Notes: a model not told the origin generated them from the letters alone. Shown: positions 48,077 to 59,259, counted from the stretch's first letter. The stretch: 64,000 nt of DNA from Takakia lepidozioides (GCA_030704615.1 CM060731.1:64028756-64092755), one strand, 5' to 3'. Translations and numbers: made by a program.

Positions 48077-49750
48077 CAAAAGATCAGCATGCCCGAGAAA
48101 TTTGATGGGACGAGATCAACATTTCGTGGTTTTGTTCAACAAGTACGACTGTTTCTACGACTACATCCACAACGCTACCCCAATGAAGGTATTCAAGTGG
48201 GATTTGTGGGCACCCTTCTATCAGGCACTCTCTTATCTTGGTTTGCACCGCTATTATAGAAAAATTTGCATTTACTATACAATTTTGAAGCGTTCATGTC
48301 CGAATTCACTGTAACGTTTGGAGAGAATGATAGAGAGAGAGTTGCAGAGACAAAGATGTGAAATCTTCGACAAGGGGCACGTCCAGCTTCCGTTTATGCT
48401 GCCGAATTTCAACAACTTGCGTGCGACCTCGACTGGAATGAGAAGAGTCTCATTAGTCAGTTCCGATGTGGCCTAAAAGAGGATGTAAGAGATTTATTTT
48501 CTGACAATGCCAAAGGTGAGTACACTCAGCGAATTCATCACCCAAGTCATTGCATGTGATAATCGTTTGTTCGAAAGACGTCAACAGAAGCGATCTGGAT
48601 GGTCGACAACCCATCATGCCGCTGCTATTACGACACCAAACACAACGATCCATCAGACATCCGGTAGTGATCCTATGCAGATTGATGTTGTCCGATTCAA
48701 GCCATTGACGCCACAAAAAAAACAAAGACGGCGTTCGAATGGATTATGCCTCTATTGCGGAGAAGAAGATCACATAACATTTAACTGCTCCAATAAGAGA
48801 AGATTCAAAGCTCGGGGCGCAACTCAAGTGTTCCATAGTATAGAGGCCACATGTTTCCTCCAGCACCAGCCAACTCTCTTTCTAAGCTGCAAAGAAAGAG
48901 ACAAGAGTCCAGTCACAATAGGAACCATGCGGATGGACACCACAAATTCCTCACCGAAAAGATGTCTTTTTCTACCTCCAGACCCTGCACCTTGCTTCAC
49001 AGTTCCGGTAAAAATGAGAGTGCAAAATCGAGATATCTCTATAGAAACACTTTTGGACTCAGGGGCTTCAACATGTTTTATTGACAAAAACTTCGCGAAA
49101 CAACACAATTTAACGCTCGTAAAGAAGAAATTCTCGGCCCCCGTTGAAGTCATCGATAGACCAGACGGATCAAGAAATATTGACCATGAAACTCGACCAC
49201 TTAAAGTGAAGCTTAAATATCAAGCATCACATATTGTTTTCAACGTCATCCAGTTTTCAACGAATCATGTGATCCTTGGACTTCCCTGGTTCGTACTTCA
49301 CAATCCTGACATCGACTGGCGATCGCGAAAAATTTCTGCAAGACAAAAATGTAGAAATATCAAAGGTATTCAATCCCTGTTCCTTGGAGCTAGAGCTTTC
49401 ATGAGAGCTACAAAAAAAGATGCGACATTTGCACTTTATGCGACTCTGATCAAGACCACAACATACAAATGTACTTCCACATTATCCACTCAATATCAAG
49501 ATTTCAATGATGTCTTCGAAAAGAAAAATGCAAACATATTGCCAGAACATCGACCTTGTGACTATGCAATTGAGTTACAAAAAAGAGCCCAACCACCATT
49601 CGGCCCAATCTATAACTTATCCCAGACGGAGTTGGTTGCATTACGTGAATACATTGATGAAAATTTGTCGAAGAACTTCATTCGACATTCAAAATCACCT
49701 GCGGGGGCGCCTATCTTGTTTGTGAAAAAGAAGGACGGATCATTATGCAT
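48077..49750 (+). mobile_element. Ty3/gypsy copy 1: gag-protease to start of RT, truncated at both ends
   Basis: Homologous to 55487-56604 and to the reverse of 53650-54181. Gag: EKFDGTRSTFRGFVQQVRLF, then in-frame TAG (48257-48259) and TGA (48359-48361) and a +1 shift near 48512, then STLSEFITQVIACDNRLFER. Nucleocapsid zinc knuckle CLYCGEEDHITFNC (CCHC intact). Protease LLDSGASTCFID with the D-S-G active site, then VILGLPWFVLHNPDIDW; then the RT lead-in [28 protein letters not shown]. Homology stops at about 49750, before the RT catalytic core. No LTRs. Defective fragment. Confidence 0.9.
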
Positions 49751-50120
49751 ACTTCGTAATCGTTTCTGAAAGCATACCGTCGGACAACCTCTGTTGCATG
49801 TCTTAGGAAATGGGCAGTAGTGTTGCTAACCTGTTTTGTCTAAGTCATGAACCAGCGGTTAACACATGTAACTATTCCACGACACGTAGTCACGTGGAGA
49901 AGGATGCCATTGGCTGGGGGGATTTTTTTGCCGCGATTTCTGTGAAGTCGTTGCAAAATGCTCCCATAGCCCCTCCTCTGGCTTCCGAGAACATTTCATT
50001 TTACAAAATTTCCTTTTAATAACTATTATGGCACTTATTCAAACTCGTTTCGTGTTAAGGATTTAGGGTCAATTGTAATTTTTCGATCGAGATCGGAGTT
50101 CTTTAGTTCTTAGCCATTTC
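49751..50120. other. Unassigned spacer between gypsy copies
   Basis: 370 bp without recognised coding or repeat content. Its last five bases, ATTTC (50116-50120), are the target-site duplication of the next element. Confidence 0.4.
50116..50120. other. Target-site duplication ATTTC, 3' LTR side
   Basis: ATTTC directly abuts the 3' LTR end (TGTCAATGAC on the plus strand). Its partner is GAAAT at 54567-54571, the reverse complement, beside the 5' LTR in the inverted segment. Confidence 0.85.
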
Positions 50121-50707
50121 TGTCAATGACGAGAACATGACTGAACACAAACAAGAAATCAAACTAGAGGTACAAGACTAGACAAGAAGTCAAGGTCAGC
50201 GTGGCCGTATGCACGATGAGTAAATAATAACAATAAACAAGAGTACAAGATATTAGAACACGACTTGAATACTGGAATGCTGGAAACTAGACTGGAATAT
50301 CAGATACTGGAAACTGGGCTAGAGTACTGGGAACTGGAAACAAGAGTAGCTTGAATTGGTGTTGGAGAGACTGAAGAGTGTCCAGTCTCACCTCCTATAT
50401 ATACTGGCTACTAAGAAGCTTCCCCTATGGAGGTTTCTTGGAAGTTTCTTGGAAGTTTCCAAGATTAAACAAATGTTTCTTCATGGCTAAGCTTCCTTAA
50501 ACAAATGAGGTATCTTGATGGAGAAATTTCCTCCAAACGAAGCTTCCTGAGCATTTTCCCAAGTTACTCTTACTAATTTGGTAAACTCCCAGTAACTTGG
50601 TAAGTAATGGTAAATCATGGTAAATCATAATAACTTCCGATAACATGGTAATTTGGTAACTTCTGGTATTTACCCCTGGTAAGTTCCTCTGGGCTATGTC
50701 CGTGACA
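50121..50707 (-). repeat. 3' LTR of the split Ty3/gypsy element
   Basis: On the minus strand starts TGTCACGGACATAGCCCAG and ends GTTCTCGTCATTGACA, i.e. TG...CA boundaries. About 587 bp, colinear with the plus-strand LTR at 54572-55199. Contains TATATATA followed by GGTGAGACTGG and CAGTCTCTCC. Preceded on the minus strand (50708-50725) by the purine-rich AGAGAAGGGGGTGA, a good polypurine tract. Confidence 0.92.
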
Positions 50708-53700
50708 TCACCCCCTTCTCTAGCGCCGAGTTCCTCGAGGAGCGGTAAAATCCTGGACTTGCTTAGAGTTGGAGAAAATCCAAAATCCGACGAATGGTAC
50801 TTGCCAAGTATTCGGCTCTTCGTTCTTGACTCAAATGATTTATAGTTTCCTGCAACCATTGATAGTCTCCAACACCTTGAACTTGGGACCACGCAGTGAT
50901 TTGAGCATTCTGATTTTCGAAGTTGCTTTCAAACATGATTTCGTTGCCCTCTGGGTGCGAAGCCTCAACCTCTAACAGCTTGATCAGACTTCGAGTAGGC
51001 TCCACTTGCCGTCGTATGGGGTCCAGACAAGGAAGTACGCATCACATTTGTGGCCCATCGTCTCGAGAGCGTCGGCGTGATGTTGAAGGTCGTGAGAGTC
51101 GGAACGGCTGATCTGGTAGTTGGGTAAGCGACAGCTCCAATGTATCTGGTTCATGTGACTCCATACTGCCAATACAAAATGCAAGAGTGCTGAAAGTGTA
51201 GCTATATATACTGATGTGTGATGCTCCTCCCTCCTTGGCATGTATCAGATACATTGAATGTGGAGTCTTTACCTGACTCTAATAATGAAACATGAAAGAC
51301 TGGATGGATGCGCATACTTCGTGGGAGTTCAAGCCGAAAACTGACCGAATTTATTTGTCGAATAATTTTGAATGATCCCAGACGTTGATAATCCAACTTC
51401 CTTGATGGTCGTGAGGTTTGTATGTCCCGTCGAAGAAGCCACACACGATCTCCGACCTTGAACTGGGGATGGAGTTGGCGACGTTGATCTGCGTACTCCT
51501 TGTATTGTTTTTGAGCTTCTGCGAGGTGGAATGTAAGCTCCTTGTGATCGTAGCAAGATGAGCAGCAAGGTTTTCTGCAGCATGGCTTCCAACAGTCTTC
51601 ATGTGAAAAGGGTTTGCTCGAGGATGATGACTATAATTAGAGAAAAATGGAGTTTGTTTGGTCAAAGAATGTATAGTGTTGTTGTAGGCAAACTCAGCCA
51701 ATGACAGAAGGTCCGTCCAATTATCTTGGTGATAATTTATCGTACAGCGAAGATAATGCTCCAAAATCTGGTTTACACGTTCGGTTTGACCATCAGTCTA
51801 TGGATGATTAGCTGTAGAGAGGTTGATCTTAGTATCCAATATGTGAGATAATCCCCTCCAGAAATTTGATATGAATTGTGGTCATCGATCAGATACGATG
51901 TCCTTCGGGAGTCCATGAATGCGGTAGATATTATTGAGGAAGAGTCTTGCAGTTTCCTCGCCGGTAACCGTCTTATTACATGGAATGAAATGTGTCATCT
52001 TCGTAAAACGATCTACAATAACAAGGAATGAATCAGTGGTCTTGGAAATTGGAAGGTCCGTAATAAAGTCCATAGACACGGACGACCATGGACCCTTGGG
52101 AATGGGTAATGGTTGAAGAAGACCGTAAGGTCGATGTCGTGGTCCCTTCGCTCTAGCACACGTATCGCAAGATTTTATAAATTCTTTCACGAGTTTCCAC
52201 ATCTGCGGCCACAAGTAGTCCCTGGATATCAATTCCATTGTTTTGTTGAAGCCGAAATGTCCTGCAGCCGGATGATCATGACATGTTTGAAGAATTCGAA
52301 GTCGTGTAGATCCTGGAGGTACATAGAGAAGTCCCTTGAAATAAAGTAAGCCATCTTTGAATTCGAAGTCGTTTGTAACATGTGGGTTGTCTCGAGGTCG
52401 ATTTAGTTGACTTCGTAGTGTCGTAACAAATTGGTCGTTCTTCAGTGCTTCCTGAATCTCCTTTCTGATCTCTACATCGTCATAGGTGAACATGGATAGC
52501 ATATTCACTTGGAGATTTGCTGGTTTCAAGATGATGGATTTCTGTTAGTCAAAAGATGCATCTCCTTCTTTTGGCGCAAAATACGATTGTCGAGAAATAG
52601 CATCTGGTTTTCCTTGAAGATGTCCGGGACGGTAGGTAATAACAAAATCAAACATTGATAGTGACATATTCCATCTCGCTTGACGTCGATTCAAAACACG
52701 AGCACTCATAAAATACTCGAGGTTTTTGTGATCGGTATAGACTGTGACTTGATGTTTAGCTCCCTCCAATAGATGACGTCACTCCTCAAAAGCATCAATA
52801 ATTGCTAGAAGTTCTTTGTCAAGGATTTCATACTTGATTTCCGCAGCGGAAAATTTGCGAGAACAAAAACCAACAAGGTGAAGTTGGGCATCTGTACCAT
52901 ATTGAGAGAGTACCCCGCTGAGTGCAAAGTCCGATGCATGTGCTTCCAAAAAGAATGGTTTAGATGGGTCTGCATGTACCAGTATTGGAGCCGTTGTAAA
53001 TGACTGCTTCAGCCTTTCAAATGATTGGTCAGCCTTCTCGTCCCATACAAATTTGTCTTTCCCTGTGAGTCGTGTCGTGCAACAATTTTGGAGTAATCCT
53101 TGATGAAGATTCTATAGAAATTTGCAAATCCTAGAAAACATTGTACATCTCGGACCGAAGTTGGTTTAATCCACTCGATGATGGTTTGTATTTTCTTCTG
53201 ATCTATAAAGACTCATTTGTCGGAAATAATGTAGCCCAAAAATTCGACTTCAAATTGGTGGAAAATATATTTTTCCAACTTGGTATAGTCATTTTTCCCT
53301 CAATTTATTAAAGACAAGGCGTACATGGCGACCATGTTTTTCTTCATTCTGTGAAAATATCAAAATGTCGTCTAAATAGATGACTACAAAGTCATCTAAA
53401 AATTCTCGAAAGATGTCATTCATCATGTGTTGAAAAATTGTTGAAGCATTTGTAAGACCGAAAGGCATAACATTGTATTCGAAATGTCCGTACCTTGTGC
53501 GAAAAGCAGTCTTTCATTCGTCTCCTTCTTTTATTCGTATAAGGTTGTAAGCTCATCTCAAGTCGATCTTTGTGAAAAAATTTGCTCATCCAAGTTGTTC
53601 GAGGAGTCCGGAAATCAGCGGTAGTGGGTAACGATTTTTTATAGTGACTTTGTTGAGCCCACGATAGTCCACACACATGCGTAACGATCCGTCATTCTTT

Positions 53701-54181
53701 TTCACAAATAAGATAGGTGCTCCCTCGGGTGATTTCGAATGTCGAATGAAATTCTTTGACAAATTTTCATCAACGTATTCGCGTAAAGCAGCCAACTCTG
53801 TCTTAGATAAATTGTAAATCGGGCCGAATGGTGGTTGAGCTCATTCTTGCAACTCAATTGCACAATCATAAGGTCGATGTTCTGACAACATGTCTGCATT
53901 TTTCTTTTCGAAGACATCCTTGAAATCTTGATATTGAGTGGGTAATGTCGAAGTACCTTGGTTTGTTGTGGTTTTGATCGGAGTCGTATAAAGTGCAAAT
54001 GTCGCGTTTTTCTTCGTAGCTCTCATGAAGGCTTCAGCTCCAAGAAACAAGGGTTGAATACATTTGGTACTTTTGCATTTTTGTCTTGCCGAAATTTTTT
54101 GTGATCGCTAGTCGATGTCAGGATTATGAAGTACAAACCAGGGAAGTCCAATGATCACAGGATTTGTTGGAGACTGGATGT
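50708..54181 (-). pseudogene. Ty3/gypsy pol, 3' half of split element (protease C-term, RT, RNase H, integrase)
   Basis: Minus strand from 54181: VIIGLPWFVLHNPDID (protease end), then [47 protein letters not shown] (RT), [11 protein letters not shown] (RT catalytic YLDD), [20 protein letters not shown] and [14 protein letters not shown] (RNase H region), CHDHPAAGHFGFNKTMELI ... CDTCARAKG (integrase HHCC zinc finger), SMDFITDLPISKTTDSFLV (integrase first Asp), [16 protein letters not shown] and SMRIHPVFHVSLLE (integrase C-terminal part). No chromodomain is clear. Many stops (often CAA>TAA, CGA>TGA, TGG>TAG/TGA types) and frameshifts: dead. It is the complement of the 54572-56604 half. Confidence 0.93.
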
Positions 54182-54571
54182 GCCATATGCTGGAAATGCA
54201 AGTTCATGCAAGACCTGGAATCCGCGCAATTGTTTTTGGTTTGCACCACATGCCTAGGTCTAGGCCACAATCGATTGATGTGACACCATTTCATGAATTT
54301 TTTGCATCTCGTGCTCGGCCACCTGAACTCTTTCGGAAAATCCTCTCATCCCTCTTCTGCTAGTATGTTACGGTCATCATATACTTCCCAATTCAAATCA
54401 TGCCTTGACCCTTTGATTTTCTTAGGGGGCGGTCCATGTTCATAGGGGTCATCTCTTCCATGACGTTCATCGACCTGGCCCTTTGTCATTTTGTAACAAT
54501 CGGAGCAACCCTAAACGACGTTCACTAATAAGTAACGGAAAATTAAACATTACTGAAGCAAACGTGGAAAT
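54182..54571. other. Inverted host flank of the split retrotransposon
   Basis: 390 bp lying between the two halves. By the inversion model this is original 5' flanking DNA turned around together with the 5' half. It ends with GAAAT (54567-54571), the inverted target duplication. No gene recognised. Confidence 0.7.
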
Positions 54572-55199
54572 TGTCACGGACATAGCTTAGAGAAACTTAC
54601 CAGGAGTAAATACCAGAAGTTATCAAATTACCATGTTACCGGAAGTTACTATGATTTATCGTGATTTATCATGATCTACCATTACTTACCGAATTATCGG
54701 AAGTTTATCAAATTACCAAGAATAACTTGGGAAACTGCTCAGAAAGCTTCATTTGGAGGAAACTTCTCCATCAAGATACCTCATTTATTTAAGGAAGCTT
54801 ATCCATGAAAAACCTTTGTTTAATCTTGAAAACTTCTCCAGCAAGAAACCTCTATAGGGGAAGCTTCATAGGAAAGCTTCTTAGTAGCCAGTATATATAG
54901 GAGGCGAGACTGGATACTCTTCAGTCTCGCCAACACCAGTTCAAGCAGTTCCCAGTACTCCAATCCAATTCCCAGTACTCGAGCCCAATTTCCAGTATCT
55001 GGTATTTCAGTCCAGTTTCCAACATTCCAGTATTCAAGTCGTGTTCCAATATTTTGTACTCTTGTTCATTGTTAGAAAGATCGTCTTGATTCTTATTTAC
55101 TCATCGTACATACGGTCACGCCGACTTTGACTTCTTGTCTAGTCTTGTACCTCTAGTTTGATTTCTTGTTTGTGTCCAGTCATGTTCTCGTCTTTGACA
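54572..55199 (+). repeat. 5' LTR of the split Ty3/gypsy element
   Basis: Starts TGTCACGGACATAGCTTAG and ends GTTCTCGTCTTTGACA, 628 bp, TG...CA ends. TATA box TATATATA at 54892-54899. Downstream is the hairpin GGCGAGACTG/CAGTCTCGCC (54903-54912 and 54922-54931). Same order as the minus-strand LTR at 50121-50707, from which it differs by substitutions and small indels. Confidence 0.93.
54892..54931 (+). promoter_or_regulatory. LTR core promoter and predicted transcript start
   Basis: TATATATA at 54892-54899; a CA dinucleotide at 54922/54923 lies 31 nt downstream of the first T, the usual plant TATA-to-start distance. A transcript starting at A54923 would begin AGUCUCGCCAAC. Those first eight bases are the reverse complement of GCGAGACT at 55205-55212, just past the LTR. 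The start site is predicted, not measured. Confidence 0.5.
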
Positions 55200-55216
55200 G
55201 TTTAGCGAGACTAAAG
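55200..55216 (+). promoter_or_regulatory. Candidate self-priming primer-binding site
   Basis: Immediately after the 5' LTR: GTTTAGCGAGACTAAAG. It does not look like a common tRNA 3'-end complement such as TGGTATCAGAGC. GCGAGACT (55205-55212) pairs perfectly with the predicted RNA 5' end AGTCTCGC (54923-54930), as in Tf1-type self-primed elements. The 5-nt gap from the LTR end and the presence of the same GCGAGACT in the promoter-proximal hairpin (54904-54911) are caveats. Confidence 0.45.
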
Positions 55217-55237
55217 TTTATTTCTTAGTTAGTTAAG

Positions 55238-56604
55238 ATGGAAGACACATTTGTGGAAATGGTCGCCACATTGCAGAGTCTTCAGCTCCAGATGCAAGAA
55301 CTTTGTGTCTCTACTGCCCAATTACAAGCTGATCAGTCTCAAGATCTTGACAACGCTCTCAACAATTTACAACAACAAATTTCAGAGTTGAAGGAGTCGA
55401 ACAATGGATCTTCAACCTTACGAATCCCTACTACAACGAATTCTACTGCAACGGTTCCTCCAAATCTTCAGCAGATTACAAGGAAACCAAAGGTCAGCAT
55501 GCTCGAAAAAATTGATGGGACGAGATCAAGATTTCGCGGTTTTGTTCAACAAGTACGATTGTTCCTACGACTACATCCACAACGCTATCCTGATGAAGGT
55601 ATTCAAGTGGGATTTGTGGGCACCCTTCTATCAGGCACTGTCTTATCTTGGTTTGCACCGTTATTATAGAAAAATTGCATTTACTATACAATTTTGAAGC
55701 GTTCATGTCCGAGTTCACTGTAATGTTTGGAGAGAATGATAGAGAGAGAGTTGCAGAGACAAAGATGTGAAATCTTCGACAAGGGGCACGTCCAGCTTCC
55801 GTTTATGCTGCCGAATTTCAACAACTTGCGTGCGACCTCGACTGGAATGAGAAGAGTCTCATTAGTCAGTTTCGATGTGGCCTAAAAGATGATGTAAAAG
55901 ATTTATTTTCTGACAATGCCAAAGATGAGTACACTCAGCGAATTCATCACCCAAGTCATTGCATGCGATAATCGTTTGTTCGAAAGACGTCAAGAGAAGC
56001 GATCTGGATGGTCGACGATGCACCATGCCGCTGCTACTACGGCATCAAACACAACGATCCATCAAACATCCGGTAGTGATCCTATGCAGATTGATGTTGT
56101 CCGATTCAAGCCATTGTCGCCACAAGAAAAACAAAGACGACGCTCAAATGGATTATGCCTTTATTACGGAGAAGATGATTACATAGCATTGAACTGTCCC
56201 AACAAGAGAAGATTCAAAGCTCGGGGCACAACTCAAGTATTCGATACGAGGAGGTCGGAAAACGAAGATGTACAGTCACAGTATGGACCATGTGGCTGGA
56301 CATCCCAAATTCCTCACAAAAAAAAAATCTATTTGTATCTCCAGACCCTGTACCTTGTTTCATAGTTCCAGTAAAGATCAAGATGCAAAATCGAGATATC
56401 TCCGTAGAAGCACTTTTGGACTTGGGCGCTTCAGCGTGTTTTATTAACAAAGACTTTGAGAAGCAGTACAATTTAACGCTCGTAAGAAATAAATTATCGG
56501 CCTCTGTTGAAGTCATCGATGGACGACTGTTAGCATCAGAAAATATTGACCATGAAACTCAACCCCTTGAAGTGAAGCTTAAAAATCAAGCATCACAGAT
56601 TGTT
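55238..56604 (+). pseudogene. Ty3/gypsy gag and protease start, 5' half of split element
   Basis: Begins ATG at 55238 (MEDTFVEMVATLQSLQLQMQ), with a heptad-like coiled-coil region (TAQLQADQSQDLDNALNNL), then IDGTRSRFRGFVQQVRLFL, an in-frame TAG (55667-55669), a 1-base deletion just after it, a TGA (55768-55770), a frame shift near 55925, then STLSEFITQVIACDNRLFER. The zinc knuckle is broken (CLYYGEDDYIALNC: Cys and His both replaced by Tyr), and the protease has LLDLGASACFIN in place of D-S-G. Homology to copy 1 stops at 56604, where the inversion breakpoint lies. Non-functional. Confidence 0.92.
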
Positions 56605-57600
56605 GGTGCATTGCACATTGTGGGGTGAACCACTCTTAAAGGGTCAAATCCCATACACCTTGGCATCCATGTTGTACGTGGAGGTGATTCTGTTGCGTCC
56701 AATGAATTGGCAAATTGTTAGTAGAAGGAACGCAACGATGAAATACCATTTTGTCGACATCTCAGACACATTTGGAACACCCCCGGCTACGATACTGGGC
56801 GTGCGCAAGGCACCGGTACCCCAGGCTATAATACCGGGTGTGCCCGAGGCACCGGTGCAACAAGTATCTGGAACGTTAGAGGATGAACTGATGGAAACAA
56901 AACAGCGGTCCGAACCTTGCATGACGACGTGGACGTGTCCGTGGAGTTTACAATCGCAGTATTGACCCCATCATTGCCGGAATTACGGACGTCTTTGACT
57001 CTAAGGCCGATGAAAGCATGGTTGAATAACGACGAATTGCGGATGAGAGAAGTAGAAAAGGAAAAGATTCAGTATTGAAAACTGGGGAATGCTTGAGGGT
57101 AGCCAGTCAATCCGATACCATGGATGATGTCGATCGCGTTACAAGGGAGCGAGACATTGTCATTGCAACTGCATGGCAGTTGTCAAAAGCATTGGAGATT
57201 CAGGCATAAGTCCCATTGGATGACGATTGGGAGAATTGGGTACAATGGACGACCCACTTGACCTCCAGAGAAGCACGGGTAGAGTGGGCACTGTCGGCCT
57301 TGCAACGTGTCGCATGCATGTCAAACCGTAGCATTGATAGCATTTATGACAACATGCAAAGGTATTAAGCAATCGTACTGGTACGGTTGAACAGATCCAC
57401 TTACCGCTATTGGTACCGAATTGGCAGCCTAACATGCAGCTTCATACGGTCATTTTGATGCCAGAGTTTATCTAATTGGCCATCTTAGACTCTGACTAAA
57501 TTTCTAAGTACTTTACCAGCGATTCCCAAATTACTAACAATTTGTCATGTTTTGGCAGTACAATGCCGAAACTGCCTGGCTAAAGATAAAAAACGATCAA
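56605..57600. other. No supported gene
   Basis: A 121-codon frame (56600-56965) contains a short internal duplication (ACCCCxGCTATxATACCGGG with GAGGCACCGGT, period about 39 bp). No domain recognised. The first bases are original flank at the outer inversion breakpoint. Confidence 0.4.
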
Positions 57601-57609
57601 AAAATAAAA

Positions 57610-58170
57610 ATGTAGCATTTATGCATCTACAACAGTATTTTCTTTTGATCTCCTTAGCCATGTCACAAAAGTCTTGGAAGATATAAGGTCAGAGAGCCTT
57701 GTAAAATTCCGTAGGCATACCATCTATCCCTAAGGTTTTTCCACTGTTCATTTGATCTAGGGCGTCTTCGAGCTCCGGAGGAGTGAAAACCCTGGACACT
57801 GGCTTGGCCTCTTCATCATCCAGCCTGTTCCGGAATAGACTTCAGACATGTTTGGAGCATGTGGGCATTGTCAATCCCCACAGGATCCGCATAGAAAAGC
57901 GAGCTGAAATGCGAGAAAGCCATGTCACAGAGTTCTTTGGGTTTGGAAGATTTGTTGCCAAGATTGTCCATGTAGAGCTCTGGGATGCTTTGCAAGGCCT
58001 TCTTGGGCTTGATTTTTTGGAAGAAGTATTTCGACGTTTTCCCCCCCTTGGTTGACCAGTTAACCCCAGCTTGCATTTTTCATTTTTTGCTCCTGCTGCG
58101 TTTGGAAGGCACCCAGGTTCGAGCGAGCCTCGAGGTAGGTCTAGAAGGTGTGGTCATCACACAATGAACT
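57610..58170 (-). mobile_element. LINE (L1-like) reverse transcriptase fragment
   Basis: Minus strand: YLEARSNLGAFQTQQEQKMK, then after a frameshift VNWSTKGGKTSKYFFQKIK, MAFSHFSSLFYADP, then FTPPELEDALDQMNSGKTLG and IDGMPTEFYKAL, with TGA where a Trp codon is expected, then PYIFQDFCDM. Known: this order matches the region between endonuclease and RT and the first RT blocks (K-x-P-G-x-D-G-x-P-x-E-F-Y-K) of plant L1-type non-LTR retrotransposons. The rest of RT is missing. Dead fragment. Confidence 0.82.
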
Positions 58171-58213
58171 TTCTATTTTCCTTTTACATACTTCTTGAGG
58201 GCTATCATTTCGC

Positions 58214-58365
58214 TGTTATTACGCACGGTGGTAATGGGGCACATACAGCCTCAGAAGTGGTTGTGGGTTCAATCCACCCTTGGTGTCACAAAGGTGTCCA
58301 TCTTCCTAGCGGAAGGAAATAATCCTTCTGGGTGAAGAGACACCATAGTTTATGGGCCTGGCTTA
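58214..58365 (+). mobile_element. tRNA-derived SINE-like copy (family 2)
   Basis: GGTGGTAATGGGGCAC (A-box-like), AGTGGTTGTGGGTTCAATCC (B-box-like), then TTCCTAGCGGAAGGAAATAA and CCTTCTGGGTGAAGAGACAC. Block order matches 6697-6850. Diverged; no target duplication seen. Confidence 0.5.
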
Positions 58366-59259
58366 GTCTACTTGAAGCTGCCGGTATGAATGGGAATTTT
58401 TCAACTGGGCAAAACAAGTAGTTTCCTGACCCACTTATTAACCATTTAAAGATCTTCTCAACTCAACCTCCTCTCTTGAGGTCAAGAAGGCCAAACTCAA
58501 ACTCAAGTCTTTCATTGCAAATGGGCCACCGCTTGAGTTGGGTTGGGATCCAAAGGTTTTGGGTCCAAGAATACATGGAGGGACTCAAGCTCGGAGGAGG
58601 GTTGTTGGAGTAGACATGTAGAGATGCGCATGAGAATGAAGAGAGCAAGCAGTGCAGCTTCTTCTCATGCGACAAGGTAGTTGTATACCCGTCGGTTTGG
58701 TGCTGCATCGATCGATTCGCAGTCGCAGAAAGAAACCCATCTATGGAATATTTGACTCTCTCATATAATGTTATGCAATATAGACAGGAAGAAGGAAGAG
58801 AGACGAAGTAAACGTGCTATACATTGGAGAGATGGAAATACACTCAGGCAGCGTTTTCCAGGATGATACCCTCGAGGATACATTCCATTCATGAATAGAG
58901 TTTTAGCAGTTTAAACTTTGTTGGGGGTTGTAAGAAGAAGAGCCATGCGAATGCGGGACGCGGATTCAATATCGTGTTCCTAGATCAGAAGCACGGAATT
59001 TGCGCAATTCCAGTGGTGTTATTTTATTTGTAGCGAGAAGGGGGCCGTCGAGCGATTTGAGGGCCCCTGGGTCATGAGAATGGCAAGCTAGTTGCAGAAA
59101 CTCCGTGCCTCCTTCACCCTCTTTGTATTCGTGGCTTTTCTTCGGAAGGTGGGCACTCTGCGTCTAGATTCAAGCGTGCTCCATTGCAAAACCAAACAAA
59201 GATTTCGTACTGTATATTTGCAGGGGTATGCTCGTGTAGTAAGCGGGCAGGCTGCTTCG
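58366..59259. promoter_or_regulatory. 5' flank of the TruB gene
   Basis: No gene recognised. The part just upstream of 59260 is expected to contain the promoter and 5' UTR of the pseudouridine synthase gene. The frame is open further upstream (from about 59092) but without an ATG. Confidence 0.4.

Noticed and set aside
59092-59259. Upstream extension of the TruB first exon
   Set aside because: The frame is open but starts with TTG and has no ATG before 59260; translation is expected from 59260.
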